DNA from: Carallia brachiata
Lineage: Eukaryota > Streptophyta > Magnoliopsida > Malpighiales > Rhizophoraceae
Direction of reading: 5' to 3'
DNA length: 64,000 nt
NCBI GenBank assembly: GCA_021464245.1
Contig: JADCRB010000001.1
Span: forward strand, 8,055,084 to 8,119,083
Program-made: the position numbers and the translations under genes
Notes under the pieces: model-generated
Database searches by the model: none
What the model was told of the DNA's origin: nothing
The model's input: only the letters and a program-made list of their open reading frames with translations
Shown: piece after piece, positions 12,110 through 23,839 of the stretch
Numbering within the stretch: the stretch's first letter is position 1
Layout: each line of letters starts with the position of its first letter

Positions 12110-15100
12110 ATTGTCTTTATTTTTGATTTATTCTAGTCTTGGTTCCACTAAGAAAGAATTAGACTACCTCTTCAATGGATTTTTTCCTTTTTTTTTGACT
12201 GTTTCTGTTTGAAATAGTTGGTGGCATTGGAGACAAGGATGATGGCAGAGGAACGGGGACTCTCTCGTGTGCTGCCACTTGGAGGGATTTCCGGCTTTGA
12301 TGGGGCTGTCGATTTTGCCGCCAAAATTCAGTTTGTCTTATTTGTTTAGGTTTTGAGATTGGGTTACCTTATTTTTTCACGACATTTAATCGTTTAATAA
12401 AACGCCTGATACACATATAACGATATATATTATTAAATTATAAAAAATATATTAAATATAAATAAATAAATATTTTAATATTATTAAATAACTTACATAT
12501 CTTTCGAATATCATTTTTTTCATGTCTACATAGTTAAACTCCATCCTTAATCTATTATTATGCATTTCTGTTTTCCTTTTTTTTCGTGCATTTGAACATA
12601 GGAAAAAGATGGGTGTCGCTACGTGCCACGCTCATTATCTATATGATGACATCGTCATAAAGCAGATAATTTAATGTATGGTCAAAATTAAGATTTCAAA
12701 AAAAAAAAAAACAAAAAAAAGGAGGAAGGTTAAAAAAAATTTGAATTTAAAGAAACAAAAAAAAAATTTAAAGAAACAAAAACAATCTAATTTCTATTCC
12801 GTAATATCAATGCTTTTTAAGTACCTGACATGTGGAAAATAAATAATTGGAAAATTCCGAATGCAATGACATTACATTGTTTATGTTTCAAAGAATTTCC
12901 CTGATGAAAAATATGTGTTCACGTTCTAAAGTTATGCTTTATGTTTAAATTGTTTTACATATATTTGTAAAAGTGACACTATATAGATATAAAAATTAAA
13001 AATAAAATAATGATACAGACTTATTATTTAAATTTAAATCATTAATTACATTGACTAATTTAATTAATGATTAAAATTTATTTAATGAGTGTGTATCATT
13101 ATTTTATATATATATATATATATATATATGTTTTTTTTTTTCTAATTTTGAATTGTATGACATGTTTGGACCACAAACTTTTCGATAAGACATATATAAT
13201 ATGCATGTCTTTAGATACGGAAATCATTTGATTTATCATTTTGCAGATTTTTAGGCACCTATTGATTGCTTAAACTCTATTTAAAGGAGTAGTTTAATAA
13301 TAATTAAGTGTATTTTTTTACATATTGATCTAAGTTTGAGTCCTTTAATTATTATTTATTCTTGATTAAATAAGAATTTAATCTGAAATATGGTGTTGGA
13401 TCCTAACATTAAGGTTAGGTATAAAGAAAGTCCACATGAACTCACTAGTGCTCAGATAATAGATTTTTGTTATAAGAAAAGTTGAGTAAGAATGTTAAAG
13501 ATTCAAAAATCGACCTCGACCCGCAAATATTATAATTAAGATACTTTGAGCACTTTGTTTTATTGTTCGAAAAAACTATGGCTTACCGGCAGCTTAACTC
13601 ACTAAAATAAAAAAAATTAAATTGTATTACAGTTTGGAAAACTTTTTGGTCAAAACATATGTAATAGTCTATAGATTCGTAATTCGTCTAATAAATCATT
13701 TTGCAAACGTTCCAAAAACAATTAAATGCAGCCAAATTAAAAAAAAAAATCACATTTATTATTATCAATTTTTAAATTTTTAAATGTTTGATATTTTCAT
13801 TCTGACTCCTAATTTGTTTTTTGTTTTTTTTTTGTTTTATTGCTTGCGGCAACTGCTAGTCGTCACAAACGTGGGACAATTACCATTGCCTTTTTTAATT
13901 ACTGCGAGTTGGCGTTTTGTAGTTTGTACAGTAGTAGAGTTCGTTGCAAAGACCTTCTTGGACTATTATTTTTTCTTTTTTCTTTTTTTATCTTCAAGAT
14001 ACTCATATGCTTTCAATCATGCGTGGAAACACAAGTTGGAGACAACGAACGAAAAAAAGGATAAATTATTAAAAAAAAATGTCACAGTGACATGAATCAA
14101 TGCTAAACTAAGGTAGTTTTTATACAAGTTCTTGTTGTCTCTTCCCTCTTTCACCGTTTCTTTTTCAAATTTATTCGTAGAGCTTTGAATTACATACAAA
14201 AATAGAGGGAAGAGAGAGAATTTTGTTTCTCATAATTTCCATTTCCAAGAGTTCTCTCTTCCAATAAATAAAAACATTAGATATTCAATTTTAAAACTCA
14301 ACTTCTTCAGTGGACATCATAAAGTGCATGATTCCTATTTTCTGCCTAAGTTAGTAATTTGTCACTCTTCTTTTTGCTATTGTTGACAAAAATTCATGTT
14401 GAGGAAAGATTTGCATGACGACTTTATTGTTTGTTGACTAGCATAATTGTTTTGAAAATATAAATTTTCTTTTAAGTATTAAATAGAGATTGGAGGGCCA
14501 ATATTGACAAATATAGAGTCAACAAGGCCTAAAATGAAGAGATTTTTGACAAAATGTCCAGTATACAAGCGAAGCGGAGGTCACAAGGTTTGATTGATTT
14601 TATGTTGGTCCCAAACCTATTAAAATCATTCCCCTTTACCTGAGTTTGGGACAGGGTTTGTCCGTCCGCACAAACCCAGTCCCAAATTTGGTTATACTAA
14701 ACACCAAAATGCAACTAATTACTAATTTAGTGTACCCGCATTAATTTTTAACGTATATTATGTAATATTTATATTTTAAATTTTAGAGTAATATAATCTA
14801 GTTTTAAGTATTAATTTAATAATTATTGTTTCATATTTTTTCATTATAACCGTATTAATTTGATAATTGGTGTATGACGAAATTGTACGGCGCACTGTAT
14901 AGTGCACAATCCACGCCCATTTGTTTAACCATCAAGGGTTATTCCATTTAGTATAGAATTTTTTTTTTGTTTTTTGGCAATTAAATTACATTTTTATGTA
15001 AATATCACGTGGCATGCCGTGTGGTCTATTTTTTTTATATGTATGTATGTCATGTGTGCTATCTAACGGTATCTGTTAACATATTCTAACAGTATATTAG

Positions 15101-15300
15101 ATTTGTGACAAAAATTTTATGAAAATTCAACTATTACTTTTTAAACTTCGTATAGATTTGAAGAAATATAATATATAAAATTTATGATTTATTCATATAA
15201 TAACCCTTAATTCATATAATAATTTTGAAAAACTATGGCAAATCTTGATATTGTTTTGGTTATAGTGGGCAATAATATTTTCCAATTTTCAATGGGTGGA
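12110..15300. other. AT-rich intergenic spacer with (AT)n microsatellite
   Basis: The likely promoter of the U-box gene lies at the left. Further on are A-runs near 12700-12770 and an (AT)n tract at about 13108-13129. The plus-strand frames at 13784-14095 lack any domain and have T-rich composition. I see no supported gene. Confidence 0.55.
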
Positions 15301-15307
15301 TAAGCTT

Positions 15308-16125
15308 AAAATTAACTGCATCTACAACATCTTTTGTTGCAGAAATGTGATCTATAGTATTCTCACATAACTTTTTTGTGCTGGCGCTCGATGAAGATGA
15401 ACCGTCTGGTAGGAAAACATTGTTCTCTTCACACCATTGACACATTAGACTCTTTAGCGCGTAATTCAGTATTAAGGCCATGTGAATTAGTCTCCGCCTA
15501 CACTTCGGACATGTGTGATGGTCGGAGTTGATCCACTGAGCAATAGAGTTTCGATCATACGTGTGACCGGATGCCACTATGACAGGGTCTTTCATCAAAT
15601 CAAGGGAAACTGGACAACGGAATTCATCAGGAATATTTGGATTTATTGACTGAGACCACGAAGAAGAAGAAGGGGTTTCTTGATTTCGATTCCGAGTTGC
15701 AGACTGCTGCTTGATGTCTTCTTTGACGATATTTTCACTCTCTTGACCCCTGACAACCTTGGATTTAGAATATGCCACAAGGGACCCAGTGATATAGCAA
15801 GAAAACTTTTTTTTACGATTTTTCACGAATTGGTCTTTTTGTTGATGTAATAAAGAATATTTATAATTTTACTTTTGTTTTTTAAAATTAAATTGTATGT
15901 GAATTTAATATTATCATAAAATTTAAGAATTTTTGTGAAGTTTTGTGAAAAAACTTTTATAATGTTTATCTCTCTGTTTTTTTTTACAAGGGATATCAGA
16001 TTGTTTATATTAGAAACCGCGATCAGTTCTCCTATGCCTGCCTGCTTCTGCGCTTCTGCCTCAAGCTTTGAAATTTCTTCTTCATTATCCAATTGACTTC
16101 TCAAACCAATGCTTCTCAAAATTTC
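15308..16125 (-). pseudogene. partial duplicate of the neighbouring U-box gene, interrupted
   Basis: Matches parent residues about 197-398: from RSIGLRSQLD through the U-box (FRCPVSLDLMKDPV, GHTYDRNSIAQWI) to SATKDVVDAV. The N-terminal domain and all ARM repeats are missing. The copy is in the same orientation as the parent, 3.3 kb upstream of its start. It carries many transition-type changes, and the parental TCPKSGQ is now TCPKCRR. A 201-bp insertion at 15785-15985 splits it. Outside the insertion both parts remain open, suggesting a fairly young duplication. No promoter or start is retained, so a functional product is unlikely; a U-box-only peptide cannot be wholly excluded. Confidence 0.85.
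15785..15985. mobile_element. 201-bp AT-rich insertion with 8-bp target duplication (MITE or small retroposon)
   Basis: Comparison with the intact parent gene (about 11265-11282) gives the empty site: parental GCCACAAGGGATATC. In the copy, ACAAGGGA occurs at both borders (15777-15784 and 15986-15993). Eight-base duplications are typical of hAT elements. The left end reads CCCAGTGATATAGC, resembling hAT CAGTG termini, and an inward CAGAGAGATAA reverse complement near the right end is a weak partner. The right edge is a T-run. hAT MITE is preferred, but a retroposon with a T-tail is possible. Confidence 0.65.
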
Positions 16126-16129
16126 TTCT

Positions 16130-18140
16130 TCATATTAGAGCAAGTATAATTGAACAGGAACTAAGTCCATCTTAAGTTGTGTTGTTCAGTAGATATGCTT
16201 ATTGAAGAAGTCTGACACTTCATTATTGTCCTTTTGTTGGTTATCAAAAGGATTATTACTAACCGATTGCGGTTTAGAGAGGCCAAAATTAACACCAAAT
16301 TCAGTTTGTCCTATAATTACAGAGATCTGGATCTGCTGGTATGGTTGTCTCCCCTTATGGAAACTTGTTCCACAGGAATCACAATCCCCAAATGCCAATC
16401 ATTAAACTGATCAATTCTCACGACCTTAGTAACTTCTCGTATGACTTTTGAATAGAGCCCATATTCACTACATGCCTACTGCCATAACATATGGAAAGAA
16501 ACTTCTCAACGAAATATGGATGCCTTAGCAGTGAATATTAATCGCAGTGACCATCACATTTCAAAAAGATCTACTTTTGTTGCAGGTCATTGTAGGAGAA
16601 ATTGAACCACCTATTTTATATAGCAGCATATTGTCCAATTTCCCATGTGTTTATGAGGGGGAAAAAAAGGTCCCCTGACATTGTCTTATATAAAAGGAAA
16701 AAAATCAATAGTCATATGATTTTAACAAATGTTTAACTTTAAGTAATAACATTCATACTTTAAGTAGCAAAATCTTATCACTCATTTTTTGTTATTTAAA
16801 ATATGAATATTATTTTTTAAAATTGAAAATTTGGTTCATTATGAACATTTTGTCTAAACAATACATCTAGCTATAAATTCGAACTCTATATAAAAATACT
16901 TTCCAGGCGCCATAACATGTAGTTATGGATCCAGTAAACTCCATCAAAAACTTACACAATGAAGTAGTTTTTTTAGTTTTTATAAATCTTTCATTCCTTC
17001 ATAGTATTAGATTACGAGACCTATGGGATATAAATTTCTTTTTGATTTGAAAAATGATGGCCAAAATGGGTAATGACTTTGGAAATAGAAGTCAGGTTCC
17101 CCTCCCAATAAAAGCTATCGCTAAGTTTTGAATCCTTAGTTTTATTAACCAAAATATTTGCCTAACGTGCATAACCAGTCCACCCACCATAATTAGTTGG
17201 CATATAAATTTTAATTTTAATCATTGGAGTCGTCTAAAAACTTGACCCAGTTATTCTTGTAGCCCAGAATTCACAAAAAGAACATCGGGGCGTGCTTTGC
17301 AAGCGAGGGAAGGTGTCCGAAAAACGGGATGTTTGGGTTGCGTGGCCAGACACCTTTTTGACCCTCCAGTAGGGCCTATAAAGGTGGCCCAGTAGACCTA
17401 ATTGAAAGAAGGCCCAGACAGGAAGTCCATTCCACACCCATCGAAGAATGTGCATTTTGAGTTCACGTTCTCGGCTTCAAAATAATACATTTATTATTAT
17501 AGTAATCTTGCGAGGATACTTTTTACTTGGAGACACGAACTATGTATCAGGGTTAAAGGCAGACTCATGCCACTAAATTTTAATCATTTTATTACAGTTG
17601 ATATACCATTTATAAAAAGACGTGTTAATTACAATTAACAATTAATATTCAACGGTATTAAATTTGCGTTCAATCTTTGTTCCACAAGTCTTTGGATTAA
17701 TGTCGCTAAACTTCAAGCTGCTTTTTCGCCAAATCCTCCTTCCTATTTTCACATAAGCGTATTGCCCACGAATACATAACAATATAATTCTATCAAAATT
17801 AACCCTTGTACCAATTTAAAGTCATTGAAACTAATGTGAAAATATTTTAATCCACTATTTTTTGTTTGAAAATTAATATTGCCAATCATAAAAATTTAGA
17901 AATTCGGTTATGAAATCAATTTTGTTAAAAAATTGAATTATATTTTATTGAAAAATTTAGTGGCAAGCAAATCTGTAAGAAAAAGATAGGTTTAGACGAA
18001 TGTTAACGGACGGGGAACCAGCTTTGGCTGTGATACTTAGGAATGATAGCTAAGGTAGGCCAACGAACGGGGAATGTCCAAATTAAATTGAGAAACTATG
18101 AACTTGGAAGTGTGCAAGATAAAGTGGCGACACTATGAAA
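16130..18140. other. intergenic spacer, no gene recognised
   Basis: Mostly AT-rich. A higher-GC patch at 17234-17455 carries a 73-codon minus-strand frame with no recognisable motif. The open frames at 16186-16405 on both strands overlap each other and match nothing I know. Confidence 0.5.
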
Positions 18141-18142
18141 GA

Positions 18143-18430
18143 TTCTTTTTTGAACAACTAAGATTGCATAAAAAAAAAAACTCAAATATACTGTGAACTT
18201 GTAATTTTAATAGTATGATAGTATGTTAACAAGTGTGAACACTAGAAATATCTTTTTTTGAACAACTAAGATTGCATAAAAAAAATACTTAAATATATTG
18301 TGAACTTGTAGTTGAAATAGTATTAATAGTATGTTAGCAAATGTGAACTCTTAACATTTTCAACTATTTTTCTCTCCTCCAACTAGTTAGTCTAGGTCTA
18401 ATAAAGTTAAAAAAAAAAACTCAAATATAC
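18143..18430. repeat. 108-bp tandem duplication merging into a SINE-like copy
   Basis: The segment beginning TGAACAACTAAGATTGCATA occurs at 18151 and again at 18259, an offset of 108 bp. The second copy leads into a body (TCTCCTCCAACTAGTTAG, then GTCTAGGTCTAATAAAG) and an A-tail shared with the SINE-like unit at 7230-7348. AAACTCAAATATAC recurs on both sides (about 18180 and 18418), consistent with a target duplication. Probably a SINE insertion followed by local duplication. Confidence 0.5.
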
Positions 18431-18890
18431 CATGAAAACACAAATTTATGTATAAATACGTATTTCACTGAATTTATCTTTTTTTTCACTTACAAAATAC
18501 AAAAATCTTAAATTTTTTATTTGAGAATTTATAATTTTTTTCTTTTTATATACGAGGAAAAAGAGAAAAGTTTAGCAGAGTAAGCATGCGGACGTATTCT
18601 TGTAATTTTAGGATATATTTTGGCATTTTTTCATACTGTCTCAATTTGGTCGAACTATTCATCTATCGGATCAACCAATCGTAGTTAAAAGATGTCTAAT
18701 ATGACATGAAAATTTAGATTTTAGGAATAATTTTTTTTTTTTTTAGTCAAAATTACGAAATTTTTTTAAAAATTTAGTTATTTTGAAGAGTTTATCCCGT
18801 TCAATTTTTGTACGGTTAAGATTGCAATTTACTTATTTGATGGGACCAGTCCCAAAATGTAACTCGGCCTATAGAATTTTATTATAAGTC

Positions 18891-19115
18891 TGTTGAGGTG
18901 CAGTTTGTACTACTGTGTGTAACTTTTTTAGCTCAATTAGATTTAGTTAACACGTTATTGTGAGTTTAGTCATAGTCCAGTTAATAGGTTTAGTTTTAAT
19001 TTTAGATTTTGTATCCAATTTATAAAAGGTCAGTGTGACCTTATGTTATGTAAATCATATATACTGATTTACTTTCTTATTTCAATGAAGTATTTTGATA
19101 CTTTCACATTGGTCG
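18891..19115 (+). other. possible solo-LTR-like segment
   Basis: Begins TGTTGAGGTG. It has a promoter-like TTTATAAAAGG near 19018 and an AATGAAG polyadenylation-like signal near 19083, the spacing expected inside a plant LTR. No second copy, primer-binding site or clean target duplication was found, so the call is weak. Confidence 0.25.
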
Positions 19116-19211
19116 GTGTATGATTTTACTGCATATCAATGAAATTATTCCGATTCAGCCAAAAAAAAATTTTGAACCTCCTATAAAATCGGTTTCAGAT
19201 TCCAACTTTAG

Positions 19212-19487
19212 TCAATTGTATTCAATTCTAGTTATAAATAGGAGTTTTGATAGACTAATCAAAGATTTCGCCCACGACGGGTTCGGGCCCATCCACTTCG
19301 CATCGATCACCCTATGCCTTGCGCCAGGTGGCCGGTGAAAGTTGAGCAACCAAAACCCGCCCTTCTCCTCCGAGGCTCCGGCCGACGTTGGTGGGTTAAA
19401 ACCTGTTTTCAATAGTTGTGAGTGTGCCGACAAAGATTCAGATGTCAGCGTCCTTGGACCCAATAATGACCTGAGAGATTGCGTCAT
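19212..19487 (-). other. GC-rich island with a 91-codon open frame, unrecognised
   Basis: About 19256-19560 is much richer in G+C than its surroundings. The minus-strand frame starts MTQSLRSLLGPRTL and contains RPPGARHRVIDAKW. It could be a first exon or relic of a gene with a targeting-peptide-like start (Ser/Thr/Arg/Leu-rich), but no family is recognised and no second exon was found downstream. Confidence 0.2.
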
Positions 19488-19559
19488 CCACTCTTACACA
19501 GTCAACGCGGTAAAATAACAGTAACCAATAGAGTCACCCAGCGGCGCCGACTGGTTAAC

Positions 19560-22500
19560 TTTAACAGAAAATTTTTCCAACAACGCAATTGTGGGAGGGG
19601 AATAATTAACAAATAATTTGAATTGTTAAATTATAAAATATATATAATAAATTTTAAAAAATAAATTATTAAATATTATTAAATTAATTATATATATTTA
19701 TCGTATTTTTTTTAAAACATATTTTTGTATAATCTCGCAACAGGGCACAAGAAAGGGGGAAAAGAAAAAGGCCGGGGGGAAGAGGTTTGCTTGTTGGGGC
19801 GCACGGACAGATGACGCACGAGTACGCCCCGAACAAGTCAGGATCTACACCAAATCTTTTTTCCTTGCGTCAACGTATGAATCGCAGAGACGCAGAGCTT
19901 ATTTTCAGTGATTATAAAATGTACGTCTCACTGTAATGGATTATTAGAACATTTGTTTATTTTTTACTTCTTTTTTTTACGTGACAGTAACAATTCTTTT
20001 AAAATAAAATAAAAATACAATACGTAGATTCTGAAATTTGCGGCCACACGGCTGCTCGCGTGGGTTTGTTGCCATTCCTTGGTAAGAAATTCGCCAAAAA
20101 AAACCATTCTCCTGCAACCCGAATTGTACCCAGTAATGCTCGAATACGAGTGTAAGATTTGTAATTTAATGATAAAAATCCTTGATCTTTTTGTTTTAAT
20201 TTTTTTCAGGATAATTTAAATGTAATTCTGGCGTACCACCTAAAAGAAAAATAGATAGTTAGATGTAATTGGAACAGCAATACGATGGAGTAAAGTTAAA
20301 ACTGCATGAAAACGACGCCAGGCCTACATAGGCTTTTTGCAGATGTTTAGCCACACGGGACATATTTCAGCAACTTCGATATGCAATTGTCATTGCTTAT
20401 GTCACAATGGTTGTCGTCTATGGTAAGAAACTATGTTATGGCACTTTGCATTAATTGGCCTTGAAGCTGGGAATAGTAATCCAAAGTTTTTAAAGGAGAC
20501 CATTTTTTTTGTCAAATAAAAAGATATATTGCAAGTATATATATTAATTATTTTATTTGTATATTGAAGTTAAAGATCGCACATTAATGTTCTTATTCAA
20601 TCTTTCTCATAAAGATGATTTATTGCCAAAATTTTACTGAGGTTAAGTGAGTATTCTCCATTCCGACCATGGTAAAATGAAACAATTAAAATCTAGAAGT
20701 TCTAAATTAAAAGTTAAGTTTTGAGTTTCTATGCTATCTTAATACATGAATGCATGAATATATAATCCCATTTTATTTGATTTCCCTTCTTGTGCTGCAG
20801 TGATTCACGTGATCGGCCTAGCTACAACTTTATTTTGTGGGTTATAATTGAGATTTTGAATTCAAGTTTCACATCATATCAAAAAAAAATAATAATAAAA
20901 AAATTTTATAGTTTTTCTCACGCAGGTAAATAAAAGTCTAGATTTTTAATTTGGAGTTCTCAAATTGTAATTTTAAAAAAGAGATTTTAAAATTAACAAA
21001 ATACAGAAAATTATTTTTATTATATAATTCATTAGAGTGACTCTCACTCAATATACCTCCTTATGAAAAAAAAAAAAACAGTTTTACATTGTCGAAACAA
21101 AGGGAAAAAAAGCCATATTAATACTGGATAATTAGATTTTTTGAAGTAATTAAGGTGTGTTAACTTGCCGGTCAATTACTGTTGGTTTTTGCCGGTTTAG
21201 TGACATTCAATTAAGAGTACTGTTATACAGTTACATAGAAAATATATAATTAATTCAATAATTTATTTATTTTTTTAATTTAATATATTTTTTTATAATT
21301 TTATAATATAAATTTTTATGTGTTAATTTTACATCTATTATTACGTACCTATATAATTTTTCCTTCTCATTAACGCATGATCAGCCTGTGTTTTCTTCTT
21401 GGGGTTTCCTGCAAACAACTTGTGACCACGTATCTGACAAAGCAACACCGGGCAGTACGGCCTTTTTAGATTCCTCCCCCCATGAAACATTGATGAAGAG
21501 GCGATCTATGGCTGATGTTAAGCTAAGCATGACGTTCTCCAAAACTAACTTGAGTTGATGATCATCCCGCAACATTTGACCTTGTGCTTGCATTATTGTC
21601 AGCACTAGCTAGCTAGAGTGCCACTTGAACAAAAGCAATAAAAAGAGACTTTGGTCCACGCCTTGCCCAATAGCGTTTCTGATAATACCCAACATTTGCA
21701 TCCATCCTTACGTAAGAATCGAAATCCTCATATCCCATCAAGCGTAGATAAAGTCAAGATGTCGGGTCGCACTTGTCATTTAAACACTAACTTTCGGCTT
21801 CCACAACGAGAGAGAGCCAATTGCTTGTAAGCCTGTAAGGACTGTAATTATCGCCCTCACCCCGTGCGTGAAATCAAATGGAAGTTTTTTTTTTTTTTAG
21901 CTGACAAATGGAAATTAAATTCTCGTAATTAAAATTCGAAGTTTATTTCGCAATAATCAAAAACATTAAGTTTAGAACATACTGTTGTGATGTTAGATTG
22001 ATTTCTTCTATGCATACTGATTATGTTGATGATAAAAATTAAGGGAAAAGATACAAATCCCGAATTGTAATTGCCAAATTGCTGCCAGAATGAAATGAAT
22101 AGGCAATTTTTTGAAACAATTATAAAACTTTTTACAATAAAAAAAATTAACTACATTATATTGTTTCACTTTTGTTGCTAAAAGTATAACTGTAGTTTTA
22201 AAATTATACTTTGTGTATTAATCGGGTAAAAATTTAGTCACTTGAGTCCATTTTGGACACAAAAGTTAAATACTGAATATGTTAGTGGTTCCTCGTCTTA
22301 CAAAATGTTCCTGTATAATCAGTTATTAATCACTGACAATAGGGGTGTAAATTATAATTATTTGGTTTACAATGTAAGCCCGGATCAAATTAAATCTTAA
22401 TTGATAATTTAGTTTGATTTGATGTTTTGAACAATATAGTTCTGCTTCTTTTGTGTAGGGTCAAAATCATCATGCGACATTATTGCATAAATGGAAAATA

Positions 22501-23500
22501 GGTGAACCAAGGTTTGTAATGCAAACAGGACCTTAGAGAAGTCTTAACCCCTCCATGGTTACATGAATAGCCTATCGGTTAGAGTTAAACCACGTCAAAA
22601 ATACTCTGTTGAATGACGATCACTGGTCAATACAGATAACCAATAATGTGAGAACACTTGTGGATTCTTTCACATCATTGCTTATTGTATTCTGCAAAGA
22701 ATTAGGGAGCGCTCCTTTTCTGCATTTTGTATTTTAAAGCAAAAGCAACGAGGGTGAGAAAGAGGAATAAAGACAGAGTTATACATAGGTTACGAATAAC
22801 TTATCATTGTAATTTAATGATAAATTTTAAAAATTATCATGTTAAAAATTTTATATTTAAGTATTGTTAAAACGAATAATAAGTTTAAATTTATACCTAT
22901 CTTGATACTGAGATATAACGTAATTATCTAAAACTTTCACACTTCCTAGAGACAAGTGAAACATTCTATGGCAAGATTAATTGGACATCACTTATGCCTT
23001 CCCATTTAATTGATAAAAAAAAAAAAACCTACTTTCAAGTTGTCCTAGTAGGTCAGTCTGGGTTAAGCACCTTATTTTGGACGCCAAACCTACTCATAAA
23101 TCAATATTTTTGAAGTAAAAAATTAGACTGATTTTTAACTTTGAAAATATTAACAATATATACCCTTTAGGCTTTTGAAATTACTCAAAAAAAAAAACAA
23201 ATGTAAATTGTTAACCATAATTCTATTCATATAAACTATTAACATATATTTTTTAAAATTGTCTAGCTGATTTTAGCGAATAAAAGTGGAATAATAGCAC
23301 AAGAGTTTTGGCAAATATTTTTTTGTATTAGGGGTAGTTTGTGGTTGTCATGCAATGCAAAATATATAGCTCTTCTATGCAGCATAGCATAAGTTTATGT
23401 AATAATAAAATAATTTTATAATTTTTTTAAATTTTAATTATTTAATAAACCATATATATATATATATATATACACACGTAACCGATGCAACTTTAATTAA
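19560..23500. other. AT-rich intergenic spacer
   Basis: A GC-richer patch at 21381-21605 holds a 74-codon minus-strand frame starting MLTIMQAQGQML. It has no known domain and may be a relic. (TA)n lies at about 23453-23471. Nothing else is supported. Confidence 0.45.
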
Positions 23501-23514
23501 GAAGCTCCTCTCCC

Positions 23515-23830
23515 GTGGTTGCTGATGGTGGGACCACAACCCACCAGGTTATCATCATTAATCAATTAACACGGACACTTATTAAAGCTAAATTAAAGAA
23601 GCTTGATGCCGATGGAGATCAGCCAATGGCCATTTGGGCGGCACTGTATTGTACAGGGTCCTATGCAAAAGCCGGGGGCGGTGGTCCCACACTTCATTTT
23701 TCCAGCTCTCTCTTGCCGAATACAATCTCCGCGCCCCAAGGAAAGCAAGAGACCGTGGCCGCGTGTCGCACCCTCGGAACGTCATGATGACGAGGAAAGT
23801 TGCAACTTCATTCCGATGATTTTGTCATAA
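23515..23830. other. GC-rich island without recognisable gene
   Basis: This block is near 50% GC in an AT-rich setting, with overlapping short frames on both strands and no conserved motif. It could be a CpG-retaining promoter relic or part of a transposon. Confidence 0.3.
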
Positions 23831-23839
23831 TAGTGGGTC

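Noticed and set aside
18891..19115. complete LTR retrotransposon
   Set aside because: Only a TG-starting promoter-like stretch; no partner LTR, primer-binding site, polypurine tract or gag/pol frames nearby.
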